From Streptosporangium brasiliense (GTDB lineage: Bacteria > Actinomycetota > Actinomycetes > Streptosporangiales > Streptosporangiaceae): 64,000 nt of DNA. The position numbers and the translations under genes were made by a program. Of this stretch, positions 29,424 to 40,082 are shown one piece after another. The notes beneath the pieces are model-generated. The model did no database searches and was not told the DNA's origin. It worked only from the letters and a program-made list of their open reading frames with translations. The DNA is taken from the NCBI RefSeq assembly GCF_030811595.1, contig NZ_JAUSRB010000002.1:3968001-4032000 (forward strand), read 5' to 3'. Every line of letters begins with the position of its first letter. Position 1 is the stretch's first letter.

Positions 29424-32192
29424 ATGCTCGACAACGAGCCCAACGTCGGGGCCAATGGCCCCGGCGGGGATATGACAGAACAGACACAGCCGACACGCCG
29501 TCGGCGGGCCGCAAGCCGGCCCGCCGGGCCTCCGCCGGAGGAGCCGGAGACCGCCCCGCCGGTGGCGGCGGCCGTGGAGCGGCCTTCCGCGCCGGAGGCG
29601 CCGGAGCCGGAGGCCCCGGCGGCGGTGACCACGGCGCCAGAGCCGGAAGCGGTCCAGGAGACGGCGCCCGAGCCGGAGGCGGCTCAGGAGGCGGCGCCCA
29701 AGCGCGCCACCCGACGCAAGGCGGCCACGACCGCCGCCACGACCACCACCCGGCGCAGCCGCGCCAAGAAGGCGGAGCCCGAGCCGGCCCCCGAGGCCGC
29801 CGCGCCCGCCGCGGAGGAGGCCCCCGCGCCGGTGGCGCAGGACAGCCCCGCGCCGGCCGCCGAGCCGGCGGCGGAGGAGGCGCCCGCGCCGGTCAAGCGC
29901 AGCCGTACCCGCAAGAAGGCCGTCCAGCAGGAGGCGCCGCCGGTCGAGGCGGAGCCGATCGTCGACATCAGCACGGCCGAGGCCGAGGAGGTCGCGGCGG
30001 CGCTGCTGCTGACGATGCCCGCCGACGAGGCGCTGGACGACGAGCCCGCCGGTGAAGATGTCACCGAAGAGCGGCCGGGGCTGTTCGTCGACCCGTTCGG
30101 GCTGTCGGTCCAGGACCGCGCCGAGGTCCCCTCGGTGACCTTCCAGGCGCCGGCGGCGGTGTTCCAGCCGCTGTTCCAGGCACCCGATCCCTACCGGGCC
30201 GAGCAGCCCGCCGTCCGTCCGGCCCCGGCGCAGCAGCCTGTGGCGCAGCCCGAGCCGGAGCCCGCCGAGGTCGAGGCGGAGACCGCCGAGGAGCCCGAGG
30301 ACGACGACACCGACGGCGACGACGAGGCCGGTGGCCGCCGTCGCCGCCGCCGCAGGGGCGGCCGCGGCCGGGGCAAGACGCGTGAGCTGGACGAGACCGA
30401 GGACGACGATTCCGAGCAGTCCGAGGACACGGCGGCGCCCGAGGCCGAGCACGACGAGGACGCGGAGGGCGGCAGCTCCCGCCGCCGTCGCCGTCGCCGC
30501 CGCAGGGGCACCGAGGAGGCGGGCGAGGTCCAGGACGATCCGCCGAACACGGTGGTCCGGATCCGCGCGCCCCGCGCCGGGCGCAGCACCTCGGCGGACG
30601 AGGTGCAGAGTGTGCGCGGCTCGACCCGCCTGGAGGCCAAGAAGCAGCGCCGCCGGGAAGGCCGCGAGCTCGGCCGGAGGCGTCCGCCGATCATCACCGA
30701 GTCGGAGTTCCTGGCCCGCCGGGAGTCCGTCGAGCGCATGATGGTGGTGCGCCGCACCGGTGGCCGGACCCAGATAGCGGTGCTGGAGGACGGCGTCCTC
30801 GTCGAGCACTACGTCAACCGTGAGGCGAGCCAGTCCTACGTGGGCAACGTCTACCTCGGCAAGGTGCAGAACGTGCTGCCGAGCATGGAGGCGGCGTTCG
30901 TCGACATCGGCAAGGGCCGCAACGCGGTGCTGTACGCCGGTGAGGTCAACTTCGACACCGCCGGGCTGGAGGGCCAGCCCAAGCGGATCGAGGTGGCGCT
31001 GAAGTCCGGCCAGTCGGTGCTGGTGCAGGTCACCAAGGACCCGATCGGGCACAAGGGCGCCCGACTCACCTCGCAGATCAGTCTCCCCGGCCGTTACCTG
31101 GTCTACGTGCCCGACGGCTCGATGACCGGCATCAGCCGCAAGCTCCCCGACAAGGAGCGCACCCGCCTCAAGAGCATCCTGAAGAAGGTGATGCCGGAGA
31201 ACGCCGGGGTCATCGTCCGCACGGCCGCCGAGGGCGCGTCGGAGGAGGAGCTCGGCCGTGACGTGGCCAGGCTGTCGGCCCAGTGGGAGAACATCCAGCG
31301 CAAGGCCAAGTCGGCCAGCGCGCCGGAGCTGCTGTCCTCCGAGCCCGACCTGACCGTCCGGGTGGTCCGTGACGTCTTCAACGAGGACTTCACCTCGCTG
31401 GTCGTGGCGGGCGACGTGTGGGAGACGGTCGACGAATACGTCCGCTATGTCGCTCCGCACCTGGCCGACCGGCTCTCCCGGTGGGAGGACGGCAGTGACG
31501 TCTTCGCCGCCTACCGGATCGACGAGCAGATCGCCAAGGCGATGGAGCGCAAGGTCTGGCTGCCCAGCGGAGGTTCGCTGGTGATCGACCGGACCGAGGC
31601 CATGACCGTGGTCGACGTCAACACCGGCAAGTTCACCGGCCAGGGCGGAAACCTCGAGGAGACCGTCACCCGCAACAACCTGGAGGCGGCCGAGGAGATC
31701 GTCCGCCAGCTCAGGCTGCGGGACATCGGCGGCATCATCGTCATCGACTTCATCGACATGGTGCTGGAGAACAACCGCGATCTGGTGCTGCGGCGGCTGC
31801 TGGAGTGCCTGGCCCGTGACCGGACCAAGCACCAGGTCGCCGAGGTCACCTCCCTCGGTCTGGTGCAGATGACGCGTAAGCGGGTCGGACAGGGCCTCCT
31901 GGAGGCCTTCTCCACCGTCTGCGAGTGCTGCAACGGCCGCGGTCTGCACGTCTCGGCCGAGCCGGTCGAGAGCAAGCCGGAGCCGCGTGGCACCCAGGGC
32001 AAGATGGCCGTGGAGAAGGCGGTCGCCGAGAAGCTCGGCAAGGACGCCGGCCACGCTGTTGCGGCCAGTGACCAGTCTGGCCGTGATACGGTGACCGATG
32101 CGCTTGACGACGTCCCGACCGAGGACGCGCAAGGCATACAGGCTTCCGGCCGGGGGCGGCGACGCTCCCGCAAGGCCAAGTCGGCCGAATAG
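29424..32192 (+). CDS. rne: Ribonuclease E/G
   Basis: Endoribonuclease for mRNA decay and rRNA/tRNA processing. The first 460 residues are a low-complexity Ala/Pro/Glu region with basic clusters (GRRRRRRRGGRGRGK, SSRRRRRRRRRG). The catalytic core follows: S1 domain from about residue 466 (SYVGNVYLGKVQNVLPSMEAAFVDIG), the DNase I-like domain with VVDVNTGKFTGQGG near 728 and IIVIDFIDM, and a zinc-link-like CECCNGRG near 832. Actinobacterial RNase E has this N-terminal extension in place of the C-terminal scaffold of E. coli. The start ATG follows GGGAGAG; an ATG at 29472 is an alternative. 922 residues. Confidence 0.92.
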   Translation: MLDNEPNVGANGPGGDMTEQTQPTRRRRAASRPAGPPPEEPETAPPVAAAVERPSAPEAPEPEAPAAVTTAPEPEAVQETAPEPEAAQEAAPKRATRRKAATTAATTTTRRSRAKKAEPEPAPEAAAPAAEEAPAPVAQDSPAPAAEPAAEEAPAPVKRSRTRKKAVQQEAPPVEAEPIVDISTAEAEEVAAALLLTMPADEALDDEPAGEDVTEERPGLFVDPFGLSVQDRAEVPSVTFQAPAAVFQPLFQAPDPYRAEQPAVRPAPAQQPVAQPEPEPAEVEAETAEEPEDDDTDGDDEAGGRRRRRRRGGRGRGKTRELDETEDDDSEQSEDTAAPEAEHDEDAEGGSSRRRRRRRRRGTEEAGEVQDDPPNTVVRIRAPRAGRSTSADEVQSVRGSTRLEAKKQRRREGRELGRRRPPIITESEFLARRESVERMMVVRRTGGRTQIAVLEDGVLVEHYVNREASQSYVGNVYLGKVQNVLPSMEAAFVDIGKGRNAVLYAGEVNFDTAGLEGQPKRIEVALKSGQSVLVQVTKDPIGHKGARLTSQISLPGRYLVYVPDGSMTGISRKLPDKERTRLKSILKKVMPENAGVIVRTAAEGASEEELGRDVARLSAQWENIQRKAKSASAPELLSSEPDLTVRVVRDVFNEDFTSLVVAGDVWETVDEYVRYVAPHLADRLSRWEDGSDVFAAYRIDEQIAKAMERKVWLPSGGSLVIDRTEAMTVVDVNTGKFTGQGGNLEETVTRNNLEAAEEIVRQLRLRDIGGIIVIDFIDMVLENNRDLVLRRLLECLARDRTKHQVAEVTSLGLVQMTRKRVGQGLLEAFSTVCECCNGRGLHVSAEPVESKPEPRGTQGKMAVEKAVAEKLGKDAGHAVAASDQSGRDTVTDALDDVPTEDAQGIQASGRGRRRSRKAKSAE

Positions 32193-32253
32193 GTCGGCAA
32201 CCAGGCAAGGCCCCGCCGGCCGTCAGGCCGGCGACCGCCGACGTTCCGCCCGG

Positions 32254-32284
32254 TTCGACCAGGACACCGGTAATCCGGTACCCT
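32254..32284 (+). promoter_or_regulatory. Tentative rplU-rpmA promoter
   Basis: TTCGAC (32254-32259) and TACCCT (32279-32284) with a 19-bp spacer. Weak match, but the only -10/-35 pair seen before the structured leader. Confidence 0.3.
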
Positions 32285-32287
32285 GGT

Positions 32288-32334
32288 GAACCGGTGCGCT
32301 CATGGCGCGCCCTGTTCGCGCGCCTACCCGGTTC
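32288..32334 (+). promoter_or_regulatory. Structured leader upstream of rplU
   Basis: GAACCGG (32288-32294) pairs with CCGGTTC (32328-32334), enclosing a second hairpin GGCGCG...CGCGCC (about 32304-32324). It lies 78 nt before rplU. Ribosomal-protein leaders are often autoregulatory, but no known leader family is recognised here. Confidence 0.35.
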
Positions 32335-32411
32335 GTCGGTCAACCAAGTGACCATAGCCGGATGCGGGGCGCAGCATCCAGCGAGCAAGTAGTCAGAAGA
32401 AGGGTTCCGCG

Positions 32412-32714
32412 GTGTACGCGATCGTTCGTTGCGGCGGCAGGCAGCAGAAGGTCTCCGTCGGTGACGTCCTCGAGGTGGACAAGGTCGCCGGCGAGGTCGG
32501 TTCCACGGTTTCGCTGCCGACGGTGCTCGTCGTCAACGATGGCGACGTGACCACCGAGACGGGCAAGTTCACGGTTGCCGCCGAGATTCTCGGCGAGACC
32601 AAGGGTCCGAAGATCCGGATCCTGAAGTACAAGAACAAGAGCGGCTACAAGAAGCGCCAGGGTCACCGCCAGCGTTACACGCAGGTGAAGATCACCGGCA
32701 TCAACCAGGCCTGA
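32412..32714 (+). CDS. rplU: 50S ribosomal protein L21
   Basis: 100 residues, binds 23S rRNA. YAIVRCGGRQQKVSVGDVLEVDKV and ILKYKNKSGYKKRQGHRQRYTQVKI are family signatures. GTG start after AGAAGAAGGG. It is followed 19 nt later by rpmA in the universal L21-L27 pair. Confidence 0.97.
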   Translation: MYAIVRCGGRQQKVSVGDVLEVDKVAGEVGSTVSLPTVLVVNDGDVTTETGKFTVAAEILGETKGPKIRILKYKNKSGYKKRQGHRQRYTQVKITGINQA

Positions 32715-32733
32715 GTTTCGGGAGTTTTGCGAG

Positions 32734-32991
32734 ATGGCACACAAGAAGGGCGCGTCGTCCACTCGGAACGGCCGTGACTCCAACGCCCAGCGGCTCGGTG
32801 TGAAGCGCTTCGGCGGCCAGCTGGTCAACGCCGGCGAGATCATCGTCCGCCAGCGTGGCACCCACTTCCACCCGGGCGACAACGTCGGCCGCGGTGGCGA
32901 TGACACGCTGTTCGCGCTGGCCGCCGGTCACGTGCAGTTCGGTGTCAAGCGCGGTCGTCGCGCGGTGAGCATCGTCCCGGTCGCGGAGTAG
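32734..32991 (+). CDS. rpmA: 50S ribosomal protein L27
   Basis: 85 residues. AHKKGASSTRNGRDSNAQRLGVKRFGGQ is the conserved N-terminus reaching the peptidyl-transferase centre. No cleavable N-extension of the Firmicutes type. ATG start; a hairpin follows before obgE. Confidence 0.97.
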   Translation: MAHKKGASSTRNGRDSNAQRLGVKRFGGQLVNAGEIIVRQRGTHFHPGDNVGRGGDDTLFALAAGHVQFGVKRGRRAVSIVPVAE

Positions 32992-33015
32992 ATCCGCACC
33001 GACAGACGTTAACGG

Positions 33016-33048
33016 CAGGGGTGGATCGCATGGCGCGGTCCGCCCCTG
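33016..33048 (+). terminator. Hairpin between rpmA and obgE
   Basis: CAGGGGTGGATCGC and GCGGTCCGCCCCTG form a 14-nt-arm stem with two mismatches around ATGGC. Followed by TTGGTGTTG. Probably partial termination. Confidence 0.55.
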
Positions 33049-33096
33049 TTGGTGTTGTAAGCGGGTATTTCCGCAGATGGGGGTAGGAGGGCAGAC

Positions 33097-34449
33097 ATGC
33101 CGGACTTTGTGGACCAGGTGGTCCTGCACATCAAGGCCGGTGACGGGGGACATGGCTGCGCCTCTGTGCATCGGGAGAAGTTCAAGCCGCTGGGCGGCCC
33201 CGACGGCGGCAACGGCGGCCGCGGCGGCGACGTGATCCTGGAGGTCGACCCCAACACGGCCACGCTGCTGGAGTATCACCGCCGCCCGCACCGCAAGGCC
33301 GACAACGGCAGGCAGGGCTCGGGCGCCAACCGCGACGGCGCCAACGGCGGTGACATCATCCTCTCGGTCCCCGACGGCACCGTGGTCAAGGACGCCCAGA
33401 CCGGTGAGGTCCTGATCGACCTGATCGGCGCCGGCACCCGCTACGTGATCGCCGAAGGCGGGCACGGCGGGCTCGGCAACGCCGCCCTGGCCACCGCCAA
33501 GCGCAAGGCCCCCGGCTTCGCGCTGCTCGGCGAGCCCGGCGACGAGCTCGATGTGATGCTGGAGATGAAGAGCGTCGCCGACGTGGCGCTGGTGGGCTTC
33601 CCGAGCGCGGGCAAGTCCTCCCTCATCGCGGCGCTCTCCGCGGCCCGGCCGAAGATCGCCGACTACCCGTTCACCACCCTGGTGCCCAACCTCGGCGTGG
33701 TGACCGCCGGTGACACCGTCTTCACCGTCGCCGACGTGCCCGGCCTCATCCCGGGCGCCTCGGAGGGCAAGGGGCTGGGCCATGAGTTCCTGCGCCACGT
33801 CGAACGGTGCAACACGCTCGTCCACGTGATCGACTGCGCCACCATGGAGCCCGGCCGCGACCCGATCAGCGACTACGAGGCGATCGAGGCCGAGCTGAGG
33901 GCCTACGGCAAGCTGGAGGACCGGCCACGCCTGGCCGTGCTCAACAAGGCCGACGTGCCCGACGCCCGCGAGCTGGCCGACATCGTCCGGCCGATGCTCG
34001 AGGAGCGGGGCATGCGGGTCTTCTCGATCTCCGCGGCCACTCACGAGGGCCTCAAGGAGCTGACCTACGCCATGGGCGAGATGGTCGCCGCGGCCCGGGC
34101 CGCCGCGCCTGTGGTCGAGCCGACCCGCCTGGTCATCAAGCCCCGGCAGCTCGGCGACGCGGGCTTCACCGTGCGCCGGGTCGACGACAACACCTTCCAG
34201 GTCACCGGGGTCAAGCCGGAGCGGTGGATCCGCCAGACCGACTTCACCAACGACGAGGCCGTCGGCTACCTGGCCGACCGGCTGGAGCGGCTCGGGGTCG
34301 AGGAGGAGCTCACCAAGGCCGGGGCCACGGCCGGGGCCGAGGTGGTCATCGGGTCCATGGAGAACGGCTACATCTTCGACTGGCAGCCGACCCTCAACGC
34401 CGAGGCCGTGCACCAGGGGCCGCGCGGCTCGGACAACCGGCTCGGATGA
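33097..34449 (+). CDS. obgE: GTPase ObgE/CgtA
   Basis: Ribosome-assembly and stress-linked GTPase. The glycine-rich Obg fold comes first (VVLHIKAGDGGHGCASVHREKF; DGGNGGRGGDVILEVD), then the G domain with G1 GFPSAGKSS from residue 167, DVPGLIPGAS (G3) and NKAD (G4). The OCT domain lies at about 345-430 (LVIKPRQLGDAGFTVRRVDDNTFQVTGVKPERWIRQTDF). 450 residues. ATG preceded by GTAGGAGGG. Conserved order rplU-rpmA-obgE-proB-proA. Confidence 0.96.
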   Translation: MPDFVDQVVLHIKAGDGGHGCASVHREKFKPLGGPDGGNGGRGGDVILEVDPNTATLLEYHRRPHRKADNGRQGSGANRDGANGGDIILSVPDGTVVKDAQTGEVLIDLIGAGTRYVIAEGGHGGLGNAALATAKRKAPGFALLGEPGDELDVMLEMKSVADVALVGFPSAGKSSLIAALSAARPKIADYPFTTLVPNLGVVTAGDTVFTVADVPGLIPGASEGKGLGHEFLRHVERCNTLVHVIDCATMEPGRDPISDYEAIEAELRAYGKLEDRPRLAVLNKADVPDARELADIVRPMLEERGMRVFSISAATHEGLKELTYAMGEMVAAARAAAPVVEPTRLVIKPRQLGDAGFTVRRVDDNTFQVTGVKPERWIRQTDFTNDEAVGYLADRLERLGVEEELTKAGATAGAEVVIGSMENGYIFDWQPTLNAEAVHQGPRGSDNRLG

Positions 34450-34502
34450 CCTGCCCTCCCCCGAAGACCCCGTGAATGAAGACCCTGCGAAAGGTGCCTG
34501 TC

Positions 34503-35627
34503 GTGGACTCTGTGCGCGATCGGATCCGTACGGCCTCACGCCTCGTCGTGAAGGTGGGTTCGTCCTCGCTCACCACCCCGCAGGGGATGATCGACGTCGA
34601 CCGGGTGGACGCCCTGGTCGACGTGCTCGCCGCCCGGCGCGGGACCGGCACGCAGGTCGTGCTGGTCTCCTCCGGCGCGATCGCGGCCGGTCTCGGCCCG
34701 CTGGGCCTGGCCAGCCGGCCGCGTGACCTGGCCACCCAGCAGGCCGCCGCCTCGGTCGGCCAGGGGGTGCTGGTCGCCCGATACACCTCCTCCTTCGCCC
34801 GTTACGGCCTGCGCGTCGGCCAGGTGCTGCTGACCGCCGACGACATGATGCGCCGCTCGCACCACGTCAACGCCCAGCGGACGCTGGGCCGGCTGCTGGA
34901 GCTGGGCATCGTCCCGGTGGTCAACGAGAACGACACCGTGGCCACCGACGAGATCCGCTTCGGCGACAACGACCGGCTCGCCGCCCTGGTCGCCCACCTG
35001 ACCCGTGCCGACGCGCTGGTGCTGCTGTCGGACGTGGACGCCCTCTACGACGGCGATCCGCGCCGTCCCGGCGCGCGCCGGCTGGGCGACGTGCGCGGTC
35101 CGGACGACCTGGTCGGGGTGGAGCTGGGCAAGGGCGGCGCGGTCGGCACCGGCGGGATGGTCACCAAGGTGCAGGCGGCCAGGATCGCCACCGGGGCCGG
35201 TGTGCCCGTGGTCCTGACCGCCGCCGCGCACGCCGCACAGGCCCTGGCGGGTGTCGACATCGGCACCTGCTTCCACCCGGACGGCCGCCACCCGGGCACC
35301 CGCCTGCTCTGGCTGGCCCACGCCACCACCGGCCGCGGCCGGCTCCATCTGGACCACGGCGCGGTCGAGGCCGTGGTGGGCCGCCGCAAGTCGCTGCTGC
35401 CCGCCGGGGTGACCGCCGTGGAGGGGGAGTTCGCCGCCGGAGACCCGGTGGACCTGTGCGGGCCGCTCGGCGGGGTGCTCGCCCGCGGCCTGGTCAACTT
35501 CGACGCCGGGGAGATCCCGGAGCTGCTGGGCCGCTCCACCCGTGAGCTGGCCGCCAGCCTCGGTCCGGAATATGAACGTGAGCTGATCCACCGTGACGAC
35601 ATCGTCATACTGGAGTCTCACCACTAG
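34503..35627 (+). CDS. proB: Glutamate 5-kinase
   Basis: First step of proline synthesis, phosphorylating glutamate. Amino-acid kinase domain: VVKVGSSSLTTPQG, VLVSSGAIAAGLGPLGL, VVNENDTVATDEIRFGDNDRLAALVA and GTGGMVTKVQAARIA (lysine of the ATP site). A C-terminal PUA domain (SLLPAGVTAVEGEFAAGDPVDLCGPLGGVLARGLVNF) follows. The GTG at 34503 is chosen because AAAGG lies 8 nt upstream; an ATG at 34476 in the same frame has no Shine-Dalgarno sequence. 374 residues. proA follows 16 nt later. Confidence 0.95.
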   Translation: MDSVRDRIRTASRLVVKVGSSSLTTPQGMIDVDRVDALVDVLAARRGTGTQVVLVSSGAIAAGLGPLGLASRPRDLATQQAAASVGQGVLVARYTSSFARYGLRVGQVLLTADDMMRRSHHVNAQRTLGRLLELGIVPVVNENDTVATDEIRFGDNDRLAALVAHLTRADALVLLSDVDALYDGDPRRPGARRLGDVRGPDDLVGVELGKGGAVGTGGMVTKVQAARIATGAGVPVVLTAAAHAAQALAGVDIGTCFHPDGRHPGTRLLWLAHATTGRGRLHLDHGAVEAVVGRRKSLLPAGVTAVEGEFAAGDPVDLCGPLGGVLARGLVNFDAGEIPELLGRSTRELAASLGPEYERELIHRDDIVILESHH

Positions 35628-35643
35628 TTCATTGGAGCGCGAG

Positions 35644-36933
35644 ATGTCCGAGGACTTCCTGAAGGTAGCCCTGGCGGCTAAAGAGGCCGCCGCCGAGCTG
35701 GCCCCGCTGCCGAGGGCCCCGAAGGACGCCGCGCTCCGCGTGATCGCCGACGCGTTGGTGGCCCGGTCCGCCGAGATCGTCCAGGCCAACGCGCTCGACG
35801 TGGAGCGGGCCCGGGAGAGCGGCACCTCCGATTACATGATCGACCGGCTCCGGCTCGACGAGGCCCGTGTCGCCGCCATCGCGGAGGCGGTCCGCCAGGT
35901 CGCCGACCTGCCCGACCCGGTGGGCGAGGTGATCCGGGGCAACACGCTGCCCAACGGGTTGGAGCTGCGCCAGCTCCGGGTGCCGCTGGGCGTGATCGGC
36001 ATCATCTACGAGGGCCGTCCCAACGTGACCGTGGACGCCGCGGCGCTCTGCCTGAAGAGCGGCAACGCCACGCTGCTGCGCGGCTCGTCCAGCGCCTACG
36101 AGTCCAACACGGTCCTCGTCAAGGTCATGCAGGACGCGCTGGCGGGCACCGAGGTCCCGGCCGGGGCGGTGCAGCTGGTCCCCGGCCTGACCCGCGACTC
36201 GGTCAAGGAGCTCATGCGGGCCCGCGGCCTGGTCGACGTGCTGATCCCGCGCGGTGGGGCCTCACTGATCAACTCGGTGGTCGAGGAGTCGACGGTCCCG
36301 GTCATCGAGACCGGCGTGGGCAACTGCCACGTCTACGTCGACGCCGACGCCGACCAGGACCTGGCGATCGAGATCCTGCTCAACTCCAAGGTCCAGCGGC
36401 CCTCGGTGTGCAACGCGGCCGAGACGTTCCTGGTGCACGTGGCCGTGGCCGACGCCTTCGTGCCGCGCGCGCTGGCCGCGCTGGCCGCCGAGGGGGTGAC
36501 GGTGCACGGCGACGCCCGGATCGCGGCCTACGGCGAGGTGGTGCCGGCCGGCGAGGACGACTTCGGCGCCGAATACCTCTCGCTGGACATCGCCGCCGCC
36601 GTCGTCGACTCGCTGGAGGACGCGGTCGCGCACATCAGGAAATACGGCTCGGGCCACACCGACGCGATCGTCACCCGCTCGGTCGGCGCCTCCCGCAGGT
36701 TCGTCGCGCTGGTCGACTCCGCGGCCGTGGCGGTCAACGCCTCGACCCGCTTCACCGACGGCGGCGAGTTCGGCTTCGGCGCGGAGATCGGCATCTCCAC
36801 CCAGAAGCTGCACGCGCGCGGTCCGATGGGCCTGCCCGAGCTGACCTCCACCAAATGGGTCTACACCGGCGAGGGCCATCTGCGCACCGGCACGGGCACG
36901 GTCGTCGCCTCCCGTGGAGCCGGTGACAAGTAG
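35644..36933 (+). CDS. proA: Glutamate-5-semialdehyde dehydrogenase (gamma-glutamyl phosphate reductase)
   Basis: Second step of proline synthesis, NADPH-dependent reduction of the glutamyl phosphate made by ProB. Catalytic Cys256 lies in RPSVCNAAETFLVH. VPLGVIGIIYEGRPNVTVDAAALCLKSGN and RFTDGGEFGFGAEIGISTQKLHARGPMGLPELTS are family signatures. The ATG at 35644 has GGAG 6 nt upstream. 429 residues. ProA and ProB commonly channel the unstable intermediate. Confidence 0.96.
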   Translation: MSEDFLKVALAAKEAAAELAPLPRAPKDAALRVIADALVARSAEIVQANALDVERARESGTSDYMIDRLRLDEARVAAIAEAVRQVADLPDPVGEVIRGNTLPNGLELRQLRVPLGVIGIIYEGRPNVTVDAAALCLKSGNATLLRGSSSAYESNTVLVKVMQDALAGTEVPAGAVQLVPGLTRDSVKELMRARGLVDVLIPRGGASLINSVVEESTVPVIETGVGNCHVYVDADADQDLAIEILLNSKVQRPSVCNAAETFLVHVAVADAFVPRALAALAAEGVTVHGDARIAAYGEVVPAGEDDFGAEYLSLDIAAAVVDSLEDAVAHIRKYGSGHTDAIVTRSVGASRRFVALVDSAAVAVNASTRFTDGGEFGFGAEIGISTQKLHARGPMGLPELTSTKWVYTGEGHLRTGTGTVVASRGAGDK

Positions 36934-37259
36934 GAGCCGCCGCCGCGGGCGTCTCCGGTGTCATGGCCGGACGGGGCGCCGGCCTCACCCGCACCCGTCC
37001 TCGCCGCCGGGGCGTCCGCGGGCCGTCCTGACCGACGTCACGCCGGGCCGGTCGTCCGGGGAGGGCCGCCCGGGACCGGCCGCTCGGGGCGGGCCGCCGT
37101 CCGGGGCCGGGTGGTGCTCCCGCCTCCACGGGCGGCTCCCGCGGTGAGGCCGGTGCTCCGGCGTTCCGTGGCCGACCCGGTCCGGCATCTGTCCGGTCAC
37201 CGAATGTAGTAGCGTGTCGCTCCAGGTAATCGAAGCCCCTTGTGGTTTGACTGGGCTTC
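36934..37259. other. Intergenic region proA-small membrane gene (326 bp)
   Basis: Very GC-rich. No reading frame here has an initiation signal or recognisable product. Near the right end TAGTAGCGT (37207-37215) is a possible -10 for the next gene. Nothing else is seen. Confidence 0.6.
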
Positions 37260-37451
37260 ATGGAAATCGTGGTCGCATTCCTGTTTGTCAGCCTTGTGCT
37301 GCTCACGCTCGACAGGATGATGCTGTGGCTGGAGCGCCGGGGGCATGTGAACTGGCGGCGCACCGGCCGCCGGAGCCTGTCGGCCGAGCCCACGGTTGAG
37401 CTGGACAGCCTGCTGGCGGCCCCCTCCCACGAGAGCGCGCACCGGCCATGA
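37260..37451 (+). CDS. Small single-pass membrane protein
   Basis: 63 residues, not recognised. One N-terminal hydrophobic segment (IVVAFLFVSLVLLTLDRMML), then a basic/polar tail (WLERRGHVNWRRTGRRSLSAE). The stop overlaps the DoxX-type gene by ATGA, so the pair is translationally coupled. Weak ribosome binding site. Function unknown. Confidence 0.6.
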   Translation: MEIVVAFLFVSLVLLTLDRMMLWLERRGHVNWRRTGRRSLSAEPTVELDSLLAAPSHESAHRP

Positions 37452-38071
37452 GGCGGGCCCTCTACGACCTGGCCGCGCTGATCGCGCGGCTCGTCCTCGG
37501 CGTGATCTTCATCGCGCACGGCTGGCAGAAGCTCAGCGCCGGGGGTGTCGAGGCCACCGCCACCATGTTCGCCTCGGCGGGGGTCCCGCTGCCCAGGGTG
37601 GCCGCCGCGTTCGCCATCGTCGTCGAGTTCGGCGGCGGGGTCCTGCTCATCCTGGGACTGCTGACCCCGCTCGTCGGCCTCCTGATCGCCGCCGACATGC
37701 TCGGCGCGTTCTTCTTCGTCCACTCGCGTGCCGGAGTGTTCGTCACCGAGGGCGGGTTCGAGCTGGTCGGGGCCCTGGGCTCGGCCGCCCTGCTGCTGGC
37801 CGCGGGGGGAGCGGGCCGGATCAGCCTGGACCACCTGATCTTCGGCCGCCGGAGGGAGGCGCGCCGCCGGGCGGAGAACGTCCCGGCGTACGTCCCGCCC
37901 ATCGCGGCCGAGCCGCTGCGGCCGGTCCCGCCCGCCGCCGCCCAGCCGCCGGCGCAGCCCCCCACGGCCGAGCCCCAGCCGCCCACGCCGCCCGGCGAGC
38001 CCCAGCCGCCCGCCCCGCCCGGCGGCGAGCCCCGCCCCGGGCCGCCGGACTCCGGGCCCCCGCCACGCTGA
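37448..38071 (+). CDS. DoxX-family membrane protein with proline-rich tail
   Basis: 207 residues. The first 130 form four membrane segments of the DoxX type: LIARLVLGVIFIAHGWQKLSAGG is the signature, then VAAAFAIVVEFGGGVLLILGLLTPLVGLLIAADM and a C-terminal helix pair. The tail is almost only Pro/Ala/Glu (PPAAAQPPAQPPTAEPQPPTPP). DoxX proteins act in oxidative-stress complexes in mycobacteria; the role here is unknown. Coupled to the small membrane protein before it. Confidence 0.8.
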   Translation: MRRALYDLAALIARLVLGVIFIAHGWQKLSAGGVEATATMFASAGVPLPRVAAAFAIVVEFGGGVLLILGLLTPLVGLLIAADMLGAFFFVHSRAGVFVTEGGFELVGALGSAALLLAAGGAGRISLDHLIFGRRREARRRAENVPAYVPPIAAEPLRPVPPAAAQPPAQPPTAEPQPPTPPGEPQPPAPPGGEPRPGPPDSGPPPR

Positions 38072-38222
38072 TCTTCCAGCGGTACGGCGCGCCGCCGGAT
38101 ATTCGTCACACCTGCCCGCTATGGTGTTGTCTCCTATGGCTGGAGGGCAGGGGAGCGAGCGCAAGCGAGCGACCCGATAGGCACAGCGGTCTTGGACCCA
38201 TGTGGCCGACGCGGGAGGTCAC

Positions 38223-39995
<1,773 letters not shown>

Positions 39996-40040
39996 GAGCC
40001 GGCGCCCGTCGCCGGCCGAGCGGTGTTCTTCTCACCAGAA

Positions 40041-40070
40041 AGGTCCAGAAGATGATCTTCTGGACCTTTT
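40041..40070. terminator. Bidirectional terminator
   Basis: AGGTCCAGAAG-ATGAT-CTTCTGGACCT followed by TTTT on the plus strand. It lies between the convergent kinase and M48 peptidase genes. Confidence 0.9.
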
Positions 40071-40082
40071 CTGAGGCTCGGC

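Noticed and set aside
29079..32132. 1017-codon minus-strand open frame opposite rne
   Set aside because: Low-complexity Leu/Gly/Arg sequence caused by the GC-rich antisense of the RNase E gene.
36914..37209. Open frames between proA and the small membrane gene
   Set aside because: Arg/Pro/Gly-rich, no ribosome binding site, no conserved features.
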